Shown: positions 1-8,363 of the stretch, piece by piece
Layout of the letters: each line of letters begins with the position of its first letter
Numbering within the stretch: position 1 is the stretch's first letter
DNA from: DAOPYE01 sp035352715
Lineage (GTDB): Bacteria; Acidobacteriota; Holophagae; Holophagales; Holophagaceae
Assembly (NCBI GenBank): GCA_035352715.1
Contig: DAOPYE010000029.1
Coordinates: 1-27,321 of the forward strand
Direction of reading: 5' to 3'
Length of the DNA stretch: 27,321 bases
Notes under the pieces: model-generated
Told to the model about the DNA's origin: nothing
Seen by the model: the letters and a program-made list of their open reading frames with translations, nothing else
Databases searched by the model: none
Made by a program: the position numbers and the translations under genes

Positions 1-1
1 G

Positions 2-589
2 GGCAAGGGCAACATTTCGCTCAGCACGCGCCTGAACTACGCCAACAACGGTGGCTACGGTTCCCTGAACTACACCGGGAACTACCAGGACGATCCCCGC
101 TTTGCTGCTTACGCCTCCAGCATCCCCAAGAATGCGAGTGACGCGGCCAATAATCCGAATGCGCTCGGTTGGACGGGGGACAATAGCGGTGCTGATTACG
201 GCTTCGCCAAGAGCGACATGAACTACACCGTTTACTACGGTTCCGCTGGCCAGTACCGTACGAACTTCGACACCTACACGGCCGATCTGAAGCTGAATGC
301 GGATCTGCCCATCTACAAGAAGCTGCACTTCATCGGCTACGTCACGATGAGCAACATCTTCAACGCCTACCAGTTGACCAATATGCACACCGCCATGTCC
401 AACATGGCTGGGCAGGTCAACGCCTCCAGCGGTGCGGGTGTTTACGGTCGCGCCTACCAGACGTTTGACGCCAACTATGTGTATGGCAAGCCCCAGAACA
501 TCAACAATGCGAACCAGCGCCACAGCGACTACAACTGGGGCAATCCCGGGCGTCAGGTTACCAACGTCAGCATTGGTCTGAAGTTCTAA
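2..589 (+). CDS. C-terminal end of a TonB-dependent receptor-like outer membrane protein (5' truncated)
   Basis: The reading frame is open from the left edge of the window, so the N-terminus lies outside. About 195 residues are visible. They are rich in Asn, Tyr, Gly and Ser, show alternating polar/aromatic strands, and end in VTNVSIGLKF, with a terminal Phe as is usual for outer-membrane barrels recognised by the BAM machinery. The segment before the end (LKLNADLPIYKKLHFIGYV followed by SNIFNAYQ) resembles the last strands of acidobacterial TonB-dependent receptors of the carboxypeptidase-regulatory/plug type. The plug and TonB box are not in view, so the substrate cannot be inferred. The next gene starts 24 bases later on the same strand and is also an outer-membrane barrel, so the two are probably co-transcribed. 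An unrelated outer-membrane porin is the main alternative. Confidence 0.7.
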   Translation, partial: GKGNISLSTRLNYANNGGYGSLNYTGNYQDDPRFAAYASSIPKNASDAANNPNALGWTGDNSGADYGFAKSDMNYTVYYGSAGQYRTNFDTYTADLKLNADLPIYKKLHFIGYVTMSNIFNAYQLTNMHTAMSNMAGQVNASSGAGVYGRAYQTFDANYVYGKPQNINNANQRHSDYNWGNPGRQVTNVSIGLKF

Positions 590-613
590 GCGTCCAGCGC
601 AAAGGAGAATTCT

Positions 614-1216
614 ATGAAGCTAATTGGTATCTCCCTGCTTTCCCTGCTGGCGCTGCCCCTGGCGGCCCAGGACAGTGGATTCAGTGTGAATGGCGGCGTG
701 ATTTGGGCCCCATCCACGTATTTCGGTTCCTACGAAAAGGCCGTCAACAACAACTCCGGCTACTACGTGGGTGGTTCCTACACGACGGGCGCCAGCGAGG
801 CGGGCGTTGTGGGTCGCGGCACCGTTTCCTACTATGCGATGCCCGGTCAGGCCCGTGCGAACGGCCTGAAGACCTCCCTCGATCTGGTCCAGATCGCGGG
901 TGACGTGGTGTTCCCCATGGGTGTCGAAGGCCTGGACGGTGTGGTCGGTTTCTCCGCCAACATCTACTCGGTCACCAACTCGGGCACCGAGAGTGCGGAT
1001 AAGAACGATGTTTACAACCACTTCCCCGTCAAGAATGGCTCCGGCCTGAAGGGCGGCGTTCGCATCGGTGTTGAATATGCCATCACCAAGTCCCTTAAGG
1101 CTGAAGTGATGTTGCAGCAGACCGAGTTGGGCGGCCAGAACAGCAGTGACCCTGTCAAGCGGGTCGGTGGTGTCAACCCCGGCTGGATGCAGATTGGGCT
1201 TCGTTACAACTTCTAG
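614..1216 (+). CDS. Small outer-membrane beta-barrel protein
   Basis: This is a 200-residue protein with a clear signal peptide (MKLIGISLLSLLALPLAAQ, cleavage probably after LAAQ or one residue earlier). The rest is Gly/Ser/Tyr-rich with amphipathic strands and ends in QIGLRYNF, a typical C-terminal barrel signature with terminal Phe. The start is supported by an AAGGAG ribosome-binding site seven bases upstream. It follows the receptor fragment by 24 bases and is probably its partner or accessory barrel in one operon. Family knowledge places such proteins among OmpW/OprF-like or OmpA-barrel-like small porins, but I do not recognise a specific family. The long antisense reading frame over this gene is ignored as a high-GC shadow. 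Confidence 0.75.
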   Translation: MKLIGISLLSLLALPLAAQDSGFSVNGGVIWAPSTYFGSYEKAVNNNSGYYVGGSYTTGASEAGVVGRGTVSYYAMPGQARANGLKTSLDLVQIAGDVVFPMGVEGLDGVVGFSANIYSVTNSGTESADKNDVYNHFPVKNGSGLKGGVRIGVEYAITKSLKAEVMLQQTELGGQNSSDPVKRVGGVNPGWMQIGLRYNF

Positions 1217-1262
1217 TTGAAGCGACCCAGAAAGTGACTCAGGTTGTTTTGACCTGAACGAC

Positions 1263-1299
1263 GCGGAGACGGATGGATGGGAAGCCATTCCGTCTCCGC
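1263..1299. terminator. Hairpin downstream of the outer-membrane protein operon
   Basis: An 11-bp perfect inverted repeat (GCGGAGACGGA at 1263-1273 against its complement at 1289-1299) starts 47 bases after the stop codon of the upstream plus-strand gene. There is no T-run after it, so it may stabilise the 3' end of the mRNA rather than terminate by itself. Confidence 0.5.
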
Positions 1300-1302
1300 A
1301 CC

Positions 1303-1350
1303 CCGAAAGCCTTTTCGCCCATCATGCTACGCGGGCGGGAAGGCTTTCGG
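1303..1350. terminator. Long hairpin, probable bidirectional terminator
   Basis: The arms at 1303-1320 and 1333-1350 pair over 18 bp with two G-U pairs (outer part CCGAAAGCCTT / AAGGCTTTCGG), leaving a 12-base loop. TTT follows on the plus side. It lies between convergent genes (outer-membrane protein on plus, rpe on minus) only three bases after another hairpin, which fits a transcription stop for one or both strands. Confidence 0.55.
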
Positions 1351-1597
1351 TTTGCATGTACGGATCTGCCGACGGCCCTTAGCGCCGAGAACGCCGTGTG
1401 CCCTGGAGCATGCATGAAGCTACGCCTCATGGGTGCGCGCAACGCCACAGGATGTTCCCGGCCGCACCTCCGTTTTTCGCTGCCCTTGAGGTAACGATCC
1501 GGTTGGTCCCTGCCCGTGCGCCCTTAGGCGCAAGACGATAAGGTGGTGTATTCAGGGTGAAGGCCTGGGGACGGGCTTCTGGGTTCGCGGCGAGCGA
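1351..1597. other. Intergenic stretch with no recognised gene
   Basis: No coding frame with a ribosome-binding site and family signature was seen on either strand. It contains a 6-bp hairpin (TGCGCC-CTTA-GGCGCA at 1517-1532) and shorter dyads such as CATGA/TCATG near 1412-1430. I compared it by eye with the conserved cores of SRP RNA, RNase P RNA, tmRNA and 6S RNA and found no match. It may be the 3' region of rpe transcripts or hold an unrecognised small RNA. Confidence 0.35.
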
Positions 1598-2302
1598 TCA
1601 GCGGAGATCGTGCCGTCCTTTGCGCATCTCCGCCTGGAGATCATGGATGGCCTGGAGGGGGTCCTTGGCGGCGAAGACGGCGCTGCCGGCGACCAGCACA
1701 TCGGCGCCCGCTGCGATCAGATCGGCGGCGTTGCTCGTATCCACGCCGCCATCCAGCTGGATGAAAAAGGGCACGCCGCGCTCGGTGCGCAGGGCGTCCA
1801 GGCGCTTCACCTTGTCCACCACGCGCGGGATGAAGGTCTGTCCGCCGAATCCCGGGTTGACGCTCATCAGCAGCACGAAGTCGAAGACGCCCACAAGATC
1901 CACCAGGGTTTCCACGGGCGTCGATGGATTCAGCACCACGCCAGCCTTTACGCCGGGACCGGCGGCGCGAATGGCGCTCAGGGTCCGATGGAGGTGCGGG
2001 TCGGCTTCCTGATGCACCGAAACCCAGTTGGCTCCGGCCTTGACGAACTCCAGCGCGTAACGCGATGGCTCCGTGATCATCAGGTGGCAATCCATGGGTA
2101 TCTGAGTGGTCCTGCGGATCGAGGTGGCGACGGGCAGTCCGACGGTGATATTGGGGACAAAGTGGCCGTCCATCACATCCACATGCACCACGCAGTTTCC
2201 GGCCTGCTCCAATAGGGCCAGGGCATCCGCCAGTCGCGTGAAGTCCGCGGCTAGCAGCGAGGGCGCAAGGATGGGTTCGATGGGGCGCAGGCTCTGGCTC
2301 AT
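1598..2302 (-). CDS. rpe: Ribulose-phosphate 3-epimerase
   Basis: This enzyme interconverts D-ribulose 5-phosphate and D-xylulose 5-phosphate in the pentose phosphate pathway (cytoplasmic TIM barrel). Hallmarks visible are the N-terminal ILAPSLLAADF, the metal/active-site block VHVDVMDGHFVPN, DCHLMI, the phosphate-side MSVNPGFGGQTFI, and QLDGGVDTSNA with AGADVLVAGSAVF near the C-terminus. The length, about 234 residues, is normal for the family. I start at the ATG giving MSQSLRPIEPILAPS; an upstream in-frame ATG would add 25 residues that do not look like the family. The gene is divergent from ftsW, with about 146 bases between the two starts. The 3' side faces the outer-membrane protein operon. 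Confidence 0.95.
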   Translation of the reverse strand: MSQSLRPIEPILAPSLLAADFTRLADALALLEQAGNCVVHVDVMDGHFVPNITVGLPVATSIRRTTQIPMDCHLMITEPSRYALEFVKAGANWVSVHQEADPHLHRTLSAIRAAGPGVKAGVVLNPSTPVETLVDLVGVFDFVLLMSVNPGFGGQTFIPRVVDKVKRLDALRTERGVPFFIQLDGGVDTSNAADLIAAGADVLVAGSAVFAAKDPLQAIHDLQAEMRKGRHDLR

Positions 2303-2448
2303 GAACCCAAGTCTATCGCGGTTATCCGGGTGAAGTCCCCGACCGGAAGCCTGATGGGACCCGAAGGTGGTGTTCAAGACGGGACGGCTGCGCCGGGGCG
2401 GGACAGGGCTGCGTCAGGGCGGTATGCTGGCCTTTTCACGGTTCCATC

Positions 2449-3552
2449 ATGCCCCTCGATGTTCGTCGCCCCATTGATCGCTGGCTCCTTTTCTTCGCCG
2501 TGCTGCTTGTGACGGTGGGCATGGTGTGGGTCTTTTCCGCCTCCGCCTTCAAAAATCCGAGCATGCAGACCTATTTTCTCAAGCGCCAGTTGCTCGGCGG
2601 CTGCGCGGGGCTGGTGCTGCTTCTGGCGCTCACGCAGGTGGACCTGACGGGGCTGCGCGAGAATCCTAGGCCCCTGCAGGTGCTCTATGTCGTGCTGGTC
2701 ATCGCCCTGGGACTGGTGTTCTTCTTTCCCGCGAAGAACCACGCGCACCGGTGGATCCAGTTCGCCGGCCAGAGCCTTCAGCCTTCGGAATTGTTCAAGC
2801 CGCTGTCGGTGATGATTTCCGCGTGGTGGATGCTGCGCTTCAAGGACGCCTGGAATACGCGCCAGGAGGCCATTCCCAAGCTGGTGATGCTCTGCCTCGT
2901 CCTGGCGCTGCCCCTGGGCCTCATCGTGCTGGAGCCGGATTTCGGCACGACCTTCCTCATCACCTTCGTCGGCCTGCTGGTGGTCTTCATCGGCGGCGCG
3001 CCGCGCTGGATCTTTGCCCTCGTGATACCCGTGCTCGGGGCGCTGGGGGCGGCCTTCGTGTGGTTCGAGCCCTACCGCCGCGCCCGCGTGCTGAGCTTCC
3101 TGAACCCGGCCGCAGATCCCTTGGGCAAGGGGCACCAGGCCCTGCAGAGCCTCATCGCCGTGGGCAATGGCGGCGTGTTCGGTGTGGGCGTCGGCAACAG
3201 CATGCAGAAGCTCAGCTATCTGCCGGAGGCCCACAACGACTTCATCTACGCGGTGATCAGCGAGGAAGCAGGCTTTGTCGGCTCTGTGCTGGTGCTGGCG
3301 CTCTTCGCGGCGGTACTCTACCGGGGCTACCGCATCTCCCAGCGTGTGCGCGACAGCTACCTGAAGCTGTGCGCCATGGGATTCACGCTGCTGCTGGTCG
3401 TCCAGGCGTTCATGAACATGAGCGTGGTGTTGAGCCTCGCCCCCAACAAGGGCATCCCGTTGCCGTTCATCAGCTATGGCAGCTCCAGCCTGATCGCGTC
3501 CATGGCCAGCCTGGGGCTATTGCTGGCAATCAGCAAAGAAGCCGGAGAGTAG
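2449..3552 (+). CDS. ftsW: SEDS-family peptidoglycan glycosyltransferase, FtsW type
   Basis: This is a 367-residue polytopic inner-membrane protein of the SEDS family, which polymerises lipid II glycan strands with a partner class B PBP. Signatures in order: FSASAF in the first loop, RWIQFAGQSLQPSELFKP, YRRARVLSFLNPAADPLGKGHQALQSLIAVGNGG, LPEAHNDFIYAVISEEAGFVG and GIPLPFISYGSSSL near the end. The Asp of HNDF (about residue 264) corresponds to the catalytic Asp established for RodA/FtsW. The pattern NPAADPLGKGHQ..QSLIA..NGGVFGVGVGNS..KLSYLPEAH is closer to FtsW than to RodA. The usual SYGGSSL motif reads SYGSSSL here. The gene is not inside a division/cell-wall cluster: neighbours are rpe and a secreted protein. 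No strong ribosome-binding site precedes the ATG. RodA is the alternative. Confidence 0.85.
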   Translation: MPLDVRRPIDRWLLFFAVLLVTVGMVWVFSASAFKNPSMQTYFLKRQLLGGCAGLVLLLALTQVDLTGLRENPRPLQVLYVVLVIALGLVFFFPAKNHAHRWIQFAGQSLQPSELFKPLSVMISAWWMLRFKDAWNTRQEAIPKLVMLCLVLALPLGLIVLEPDFGTTFLITFVGLLVVFIGGAPRWIFALVIPVLGALGAAFVWFEPYRRARVLSFLNPAADPLGKGHQALQSLIAVGNGGVFGVGVGNSMQKLSYLPEAHNDFIYAVISEEAGFVGSVLVLALFAAVLYRGYRISQRVRDSYLKLCAMGFTLLLVVQAFMNMSVVLSLAPNKGIPLPFISYGSSSLIASMASLGLLLAISKEAGE

Positions 3553-3622
3553 GGTTGGATTTTCAAGCAGACGCCGGGTGAGTCTCTGGGGATAATGGCT
3601 GTCACCTTCTTCGGGATGACAG

Positions 3623-6508
3623 ATGAAATGCTCCTCCGCGCTTGCCGCAGCCATGGCGTTTTCTGCCGCTTTGTTCCTGAGCCCTTCGCTGGGGTGCGGC
3701 GGAAGCCGCACCGAGGCGGTCACCACCTCCACACCAGGTTCGACTACACCGGGTTCAGGCACACCGGGCGCGGCTCTGTCGGTCGGAGGCAAATCTGCGT
3801 ACGGCACATGGTCGGCGCAAGTCATCGGCGCAAATGGCGCCTGGAAGCCCGGCGATAGCGTCAAGCTTCAGGTGGTCCTGGGCCTCCAGGATGGCTACCT
3901 GAGCGCGCTGTCCAAGGCAGGGTATCCCGTGGATCAGCTCTTCGTGCTGGTGACGGCCGAGCGCTCCTTTGACGCGGATGGGCTTGCGCGGCTGCCTTCG
4001 GACGAGAACATGTCGACGCTGTTGACGCCCACGGGGCTCGCCATCGAAGGCGGCAACCAGGGGCCCGTCACGACGCGCTATGGCGGCTACTATGCGAGCC
4101 CCCTGGAGCTGTACCAGGAGTTGTCCGCTTCGAGCCTCGTGGCCGCGGCCGGCGACTGGAAGGCCAGTTTTGATCTCGCCGGAACGCTGCCTTCGGATCT
4201 GCCGCCCGGCCTGTATCGCCTGCGCTTCGATTTCGGCATCAAGACCCAGAAGCGCAACATGGACCTCAACGGCGCCTACATGGGATCGCGTCCCTTCTCG
4301 TCGGATCTGGGCGTCTTCACATACGCCTATTCGTCGATCATTCCCGCCAGCGGCACATCAGTGTCCGGGGGCCAGGTGGATGGGGCCGCGATCAAGGCCC
4401 GTATTCCCTGGGTGCTGCTGGCTAGCTACAACTCGAATGGCTACAACGGCGTTGTGGCCGACGAGGACAAGGGGTATTACGCCCTGTCGCCCCGCAATAT
4501 CATTCCCGACGAGGTGGTCCTGCCGCTCTACAGCGGAGGCAGCACCAACGTGAACAGCTATTCGCTGGAGCCAGGCCTGCCCATCGACCGGATCGATCCC
4601 CGGGCCGTGACCGCCTGGGACTGGACCAAGGGCGAACTCACGGTCAGCGTCACCGCGCCGGATGGCGCCACCCAGAACCTCGGCACTTCCCCGATCACCG
4701 GGAAAACGTCCTACCCCGGCCCCACCACGGGCAACAAGGCGCTGACGGCCTGGAAACCGACGATGTACGGCCGCTACACCGTGAGCGTGACGGGATGGAT
4801 GGCGGATGCGAGCGGACGCCGGTACGAAGGCGGCGGGACCTATCATTTCTGGATCGCGAAGCGGATGACCATGGCCACGGCGACCTTCCAGGGCATGGCC
4901 TATCCCGTGGGCACGAAATACGGTCGCGACATCGGCTTCTCCCCCGCCGTTCCCGCGGATGTGGAGGTGACGGCCACGCTCTACCCCAATTCGGATCCCG
5001 GCGCAGTCAAGAGCCTCACGTATTCGGGAAAGGCCACCCGCGGCGGCGTGTTCGGCACGGCCCAGGGACTGCAGGCCTTCACGCTGGATACTCCCGGCGA
5101 GTACCACGCCAAGATCCTTGCGAAATACACCGATCCCGAGGGCCATCTGTGGGTCTGCGTCATGCGTCACGCGGGCGTGGTCTACCCGACCACGTCCACC
5201 ATCACGGCCCATGGCAAGAAACTTAACGCCAACGGTGCCTACGTGAACCTGGGGGAGACCGGCAAGGAGGGCTATGTTGATGCCAATGGCACCTCGCACC
5301 TCGAACACATCACCTTCCCCTACAATTCCGGCGACGCGCTACTGATCGCAAGCGAAGGGCATAGCGCCAACAAGATCGAGCCCGTGCTCACCTACACCAA
5401 TGCGGGCGATGATCCCAAATGGAACACCAAGCTGAATGGCGTCGGCACGACGAATCTGTGCTTCACCACGACCAATGGCTACTCGCCGCACCTCTTCCCC
5501 GAATACATCAAGGATCGCCAGTACTACTACGGCGCAGCGGCACGGCCCGGCTTCATGTCGCGCTTCGTGGTGGGCGATTCCGTGTGTCGCGCGCCCTACT
5601 GGGCGACAAGCCCCAATAGTTTCGGGGGCCAGATCGGCGCATCGAGCAATGGGGATCTGCCGGGCGATATCTATCGCCTCTTTGGTGGCGTGATCGTGCG
5701 CAACGCCAGCGCAACGCCAGCCTACGCGGGCTATCTGTCCAGCGGCTTCATCCTGCCCAAGGGCAGCAACAACAACCGCATCATCGCCGCCGGGTCCGAG
5801 GACATCGCGGGGGCCACGGGGGACAAGGCGCGCTTCTTCCTGGTGGGTCTGCGTCCTGGCATGACGTATCTGGTGGGTGCGGCCTTCCGGCCCTTCGTGC
5901 AAATCGATCCCATCGTGCCGGCGTCGATCACCTACACCCTGAACGCTCCCGATGGTTCCCAGAAGATTGCGAGCGGTACGGGCGACGCCACGGGCTCCTG
6001 GGTGGGCACGAGCGCCTGGACGCTGGATATGCCGGGCATCTACACCTACAATCTGGCGGCGACATGGGATGGCCATTCCGCCGTCATGCCCGGCCTGGCG
6101 AACTCCACGGGCATGTTCTTCGTGGTGCCCGATGCCCTTCCGGCCGGTGCGGCGGGACTTGGGGTAGGTCTACCCAACCAGTCCTCGTTCCCGGCGGATG
6201 GCACGTTGACGGTCAAGGGCACCTCCACCGCCAGCGTCGTGAAATACGCCTTGCTGATGCCGGGGGCCGTGCTGGATCAGGGTGAGCTGACGGTGGCGAA
6301 CGGCGCCTTCTCCTTCGTGATCGATCCGGCTGCCCTGAACAAGAAAGCGCCCATCTACGACATCAGGAACAACACCAGCGGGACTGCCCAGCTTGGCAAG
6401 GTGCTGCACCTGACGCTTTGCGCCAAGGAGAAAATGCCCGATGGCACCGAATACTGGGATATGCGGCGCGTGATCGTGCGCGGCACCACGGTGATGAACA
6501 CGCGCTGA
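3623..6508 (+). CDS. Large secreted protein of unknown function, probable lipoprotein (961 aa)
   Basis: The N-terminus is a signal sequence (MKCSSALAAAMAFSAALFLS, then PSLGCGG). Cys after SLG could be a lipidated Cys, although a Ser at -3 is not the ideal lipobox. A Thr/Ser/Gly/Pro-rich linker follows (about residues 30-50). The rest appears to consist of several beta-sandwich, Ig-like segments with motifs such as APDGATQNLG, TLDTPGEYHAKI, LNAPDGSQKI and TLDMPGIYTYNLAATWDG, each reminiscent of a PKD or Ig strand pair. No CXXCH heme sites, no peptidase motif and no C-terminal sorting tail were seen. It follows ftsW by 70 bases and starts just after a short dyad (CTGTCA/TGACAG at 3599-3622); a CGGGA sequence is a weak ribosome-binding site. 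I do not recognise the family. It ends before a strong terminator and seems to be a single-gene unit. Confidence 0.8.
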   Translation: MKCSSALAAAMAFSAALFLSPSLGCGGSRTEAVTTSTPGSTTPGSGTPGAALSVGGKSAYGTWSAQVIGANGAWKPGDSVKLQVVLGLQDGYLSALSKAGYPVDQLFVLVTAERSFDADGLARLPSDENMSTLLTPTGLAIEGGNQGPVTTRYGGYYASPLELYQELSASSLVAAAGDWKASFDLAGTLPSDLPPGLYRLRFDFGIKTQKRNMDLNGAYMGSRPFSSDLGVFTYAYSSIIPASGTSVSGGQVDGAAIKARIPWVLLASYNSNGYNGVVADEDKGYYALSPRNIIPDEVVLPLYSGGSTNVNSYSLEPGLPIDRIDPRAVTAWDWTKGELTVSVTAPDGATQNLGTSPITGKTSYPGPTTGNKALTAWKPTMYGRYTVSVTGWMADASGRRYEGGGTYHFWIAKRMTMATATFQGMAYPVGTKYGRDIGFSPAVPADVEVTATLYPNSDPGAVKSLTYSGKATRGGVFGTAQGLQAFTLDTPGEYHAKILAKYTDPEGHLWVCVMRHAGVVYPTTSTITAHGKKLNANGAYVNLGETGKEGYVDANGTSHLEHITFPYNSGDALLIASEGHSANKIEPVLTYTNAGDDPKWNTKLNGVGTTNLCFTTTNGYSPHLFPEYIKDRQYYYGAAARPGFMSRFVVGDSVCRAPYWATSPNSFGGQIGASSNGDLPGDIYRLFGGVIVRNASATPAYAGYLSSGFILPKGSNNNRIIAAGSEDIAGATGDKARFFLVGLRPGMTYLVGAAFRPFVQIDPIVPASITYTLNAPDGSQKIASGTGDATGSWVGTSAWTLDMPGIYTYNLAATWDGHSAVMPGLANSTGMFFVVPDALPAGAAGLGVGLPNQSSFPADGTLTVKGTSTASVVKYALLMPGAVLDQGELTVANGAFSFVIDPAALNKKAPIYDIRNNTSGTAQLGKVLHLTLCAKEKMPDGTEYWDMRRVIVRGTTVMNTR

Positions 6509-6547
6509 GGCTTGGTTGTTGAGCGTTTCCCTTCCTCAATCCATACA

Positions 6548-6584
6548 CAAAGGCGCCGCCAGGGATGAACTGGCGGCGCCTTTG
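6548..6584. terminator. Bidirectional intrinsic terminator-like hairpin
   Basis: A perfect 15-bp stem (CAAAGGCGCCGCCAG at 6548-6562 with its complement at 6570-6584) and a 7-base loop sit in the 90-base gap between the convergent secreted-protein gene and leuA. The A-run on one arm and T-run on the other make it usable in both directions. Confidence 0.85.
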
Positions 6585-6598
6585 TCAGAGAGTTCCCG

Positions 6599-8251
6599 TC
6601 AACCCTGCAGGCCGTTCGCAGCGCTGAGCACCGCCTGAAGGCTGGCGGCGACGATGTCCTGATCGCGGCCGACGCCAAAGCGGCTGCGGCCGTCCTCGGT
6701 CTTCAGGCGCACGTAGGCGACGGCTTCGGCATTCTCGCCTTCGCCCATGGCGTGTTCGGTGTAGGCCGTCACTCGGTAGGTCAGGCCCAGATGTTGTTCC
6801 AGGCCGCGCACGAAGGCATCGATGGGCCCGTTGCCGGAGGCGGTGAATTGCCGCGTGGCCTCGCCATCCCTCAGTTCCACGTTCAGGGTGCCGCGATCCT
6901 TGCCTTCGTGGCGAGCGCTGAAGTCGGACAGCACCAAGCGGCCGGCAGTCAGGTAGGTTTGTTCGAAAGCATTGAAAATATCCTCCGGCATGAGCTCCCG
7001 GCCAGTCTCGTCCGTGATGTGCTGGATGACCTTGCTGAACTCCGCGGCCAGTTCCTTGGGGACCGAGAATCCGTAAGCCTGCTCCAGCACGAAGGAGATG
7101 CCGCCCTTGCCGGACTGGCTGTTGATGCGGATGATGGGCTCGTACTGGCGTCCCACGTCGGCGGGGTCGATGGGCAGGTAGGGCACTTCCCAGAAGGGGC
7201 TTTCATCGCTTCGCAGGGCGGTGAGGCCCTTCTTGATGGCGTCCTGGTGGCTGCCGCTGAAGGCCGTGAACACCAGCTGGCCCGCGTAGGGATGGCGCGG
7301 ATGCACGGGCAGGCGGTTGCATCGCTCGAAGACTTCGACCAGTGCGGGGAGATCCGAGAAATCCAGGTGTGGGTCGACGCCTTGGGTGAACAGGTTCAGG
7401 GCCACGGTGACGATATCGACATTGCCAGTCCGTTCGCCGTTTCCGAAGAGCGTGCCCTCCACGCGATCCGCGCCCGCCAGCAGCGCCAGTTCTGTCGCCG
7501 CCACGGCGCAGCCGCGGTCGTTGTGGGCGTGCAGGCTCAGGAGGATCTGATCCCGCCGCTTCAAATTCCGGCTCATGTACTCGATCTGGTCCGCGTAGTG
7601 ATTCGGCCCAGCCATCTCCACCGTCGCGGGCAGATTGAAGATCACTTGCTCCTTCGGCGCGGGGTTCCAGGCCTCCATCACCGCGTCGCAGACCTCCAGC
7701 GCGTAGTCCACCTCGGTGCCGGTGAAGCTCTCGGGCGAGTACTCGAACACGACGCGGGTGCCTTCCAGGACCTTCACCGCTTCCTTGATCCACTTCGTGC
7801 CGCGCACGGCCAAATCGCGGATGGCATCCTTCTCCAGTCCGAAGACCACGCGCCGCTGCAGCGTGGACGTGGAGTTGTAGAGATGGACGACGACGTTCTT
7901 CGCGCCCTTCAGCGCCTCCATGGTGCGGGCGATGAGATCCTCGCGCGCCTGGGTCAGCACCTGGATCGTCACATCGCCGGGAATGTGGCCGCCGTCGATG
8001 AGCAGGCGCACGAAATCGAAATCCGTCTGCGAAGCCGCGGGGAAGCCGACTTCGATCTCCTTGAAACCGACTTGGACGAGTGTCTTGAAGAACTGGATCT
8101 TGCGGTCCGATCCCATGGGCTCGATCAGCGCCTGGTTGCCGTCCCGAAGGTCCACGCTGCACCAGCGCGGCGCCGAGGTCAGCACCTGGTCGGGCCAGGT
8201 GCGGTCTTTCAGCGGAACAGGAGGGACGGGACGGTAGCGTTCATGCTGCAT
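6599..8251 (-). CDS. leuA: 2-isopropylmalate synthase (yeast/type-2 form)
   Basis: LeuA condenses acetyl-CoA with 2-oxoisovalerate, the committed step of leucine biosynthesis. The 550-residue length and the start RYRPVPPVPLKDRTWPD followed by APRWCSVDLRDGNQALIEPM match the longer type-2 LeuA form. DLRDGNQ (residues 34-40) and HAHNDRG (241-247) carry the divalent-metal ligands, and GNGERTGN (270-277) is the second signature. The C-terminal portion from about residue 425 is the leucine-sensing regulatory domain, ending in the usual AVLSAANGL. The ATG is at the family N-terminus (MQHERYRPVP). Upstream on the same strand lie a Leu-rich leader ORF and a terminator hairpin, so transcription is probably controlled by attenuation as well as feedback inhibition. 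The 540-codon antisense frame over this gene is a shadow. Confidence 0.95.
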   Translation of the reverse strand: MQHERYRPVPPVPLKDRTWPDQVLTSAPRWCSVDLRDGNQALIEPMGSDRKIQFFKTLVQVGFKEIEVGFPAASQTDFDFVRLLIDGGHIPGDVTIQVLTQAREDLIARTMEALKGAKNVVVHLYNSTSTLQRRVVFGLEKDAIRDLAVRGTKWIKEAVKVLEGTRVVFEYSPESFTGTEVDYALEVCDAVMEAWNPAPKEQVIFNLPATVEMAGPNHYADQIEYMSRNLKRRDQILLSLHAHNDRGCAVAATELALLAGADRVEGTLFGNGERTGNVDIVTVALNLFTQGVDPHLDFSDLPALVEVFERCNRLPVHPRHPYAGQLVFTAFSGSHQDAIKKGLTALRSDESPFWEVPYLPIDPADVGRQYEPIIRINSQSGKGGISFVLEQAYGFSVPKELAAEFSKVIQHITDETGRELMPEDIFNAFEQTYLTAGRLVLSDFSARHEGKDRGTLNVELRDGEATRQFTASGNGPIDAFVRGLEQHLGLTYRVTAYTEHAMGEGENAEAVAYVRLKTEDGRSRFGVGRDQDIVAASLQAVLSAANGLQG

Positions 8252-8293
8252 GGATGGCTCCGTGGAAAGGGCCTTCAGGGATTCTGCCTAGAT

Positions 8294-8335
8294 GCTGAAA
8301 ACCCCCTCCGGCGGTGGCGGGAGAGGGTTTTCAGC
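8294..8335 (-). terminator. leuA leader terminator (attenuator hairpin)
   Basis: The outer stem is 11 bp, GCTGAAAACCC paired with GGGTTTTCAGC (8294-8304 / 8325-8335), continued after one mismatch by four more pairs (8306-8309 / 8320-8323) and closed by a 10-base loop. On the minus strand a GC-rich stem is followed by TTTT inside the closing A/T part. It sits 42 bases before the leuA ATG and 16 bases after the leader ORF stop, the position expected for an attenuator; it could also end transcripts from the upstream beta-propeller gene. Confidence 0.75.
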
Positions 8336-8363
8336 GGTCCGTTTCGTCCGATCAATCCTCTCC
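8320..8363 (-). promoter_or_regulatory. Possible antiterminator pairing in the leuA leader
   Basis: On the minus strand GGAGAGG (8357-8363), the last codons of the leader ORF, is perfectly complementary to CCTCTCC (8320-8326) in the 5' arm of the terminator. Two further pairs flank the core on each side, each beyond a single mismatch. Forming this helix would break the terminator, as expected for an antiterminator. Inferred by eye, not by energy calculation. Confidence 0.55.

Noticed and set aside
620..1288. 222-codon antisense reading frame over the small barrel gene
   Set aside because: No family signature or ribosome-binding site; the plus-strand gene has a signal peptide, ribosome-binding site and barrel C-terminus, so the antisense frame is a high-GC shadow.
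5700..5725. Short direct repeat CAACGCCAGCG in the 961-residue protein gene
   Set aside because: Two copies of about ten bases inside a coding region; encodes a plain NASATPA stretch and has no wider pattern.
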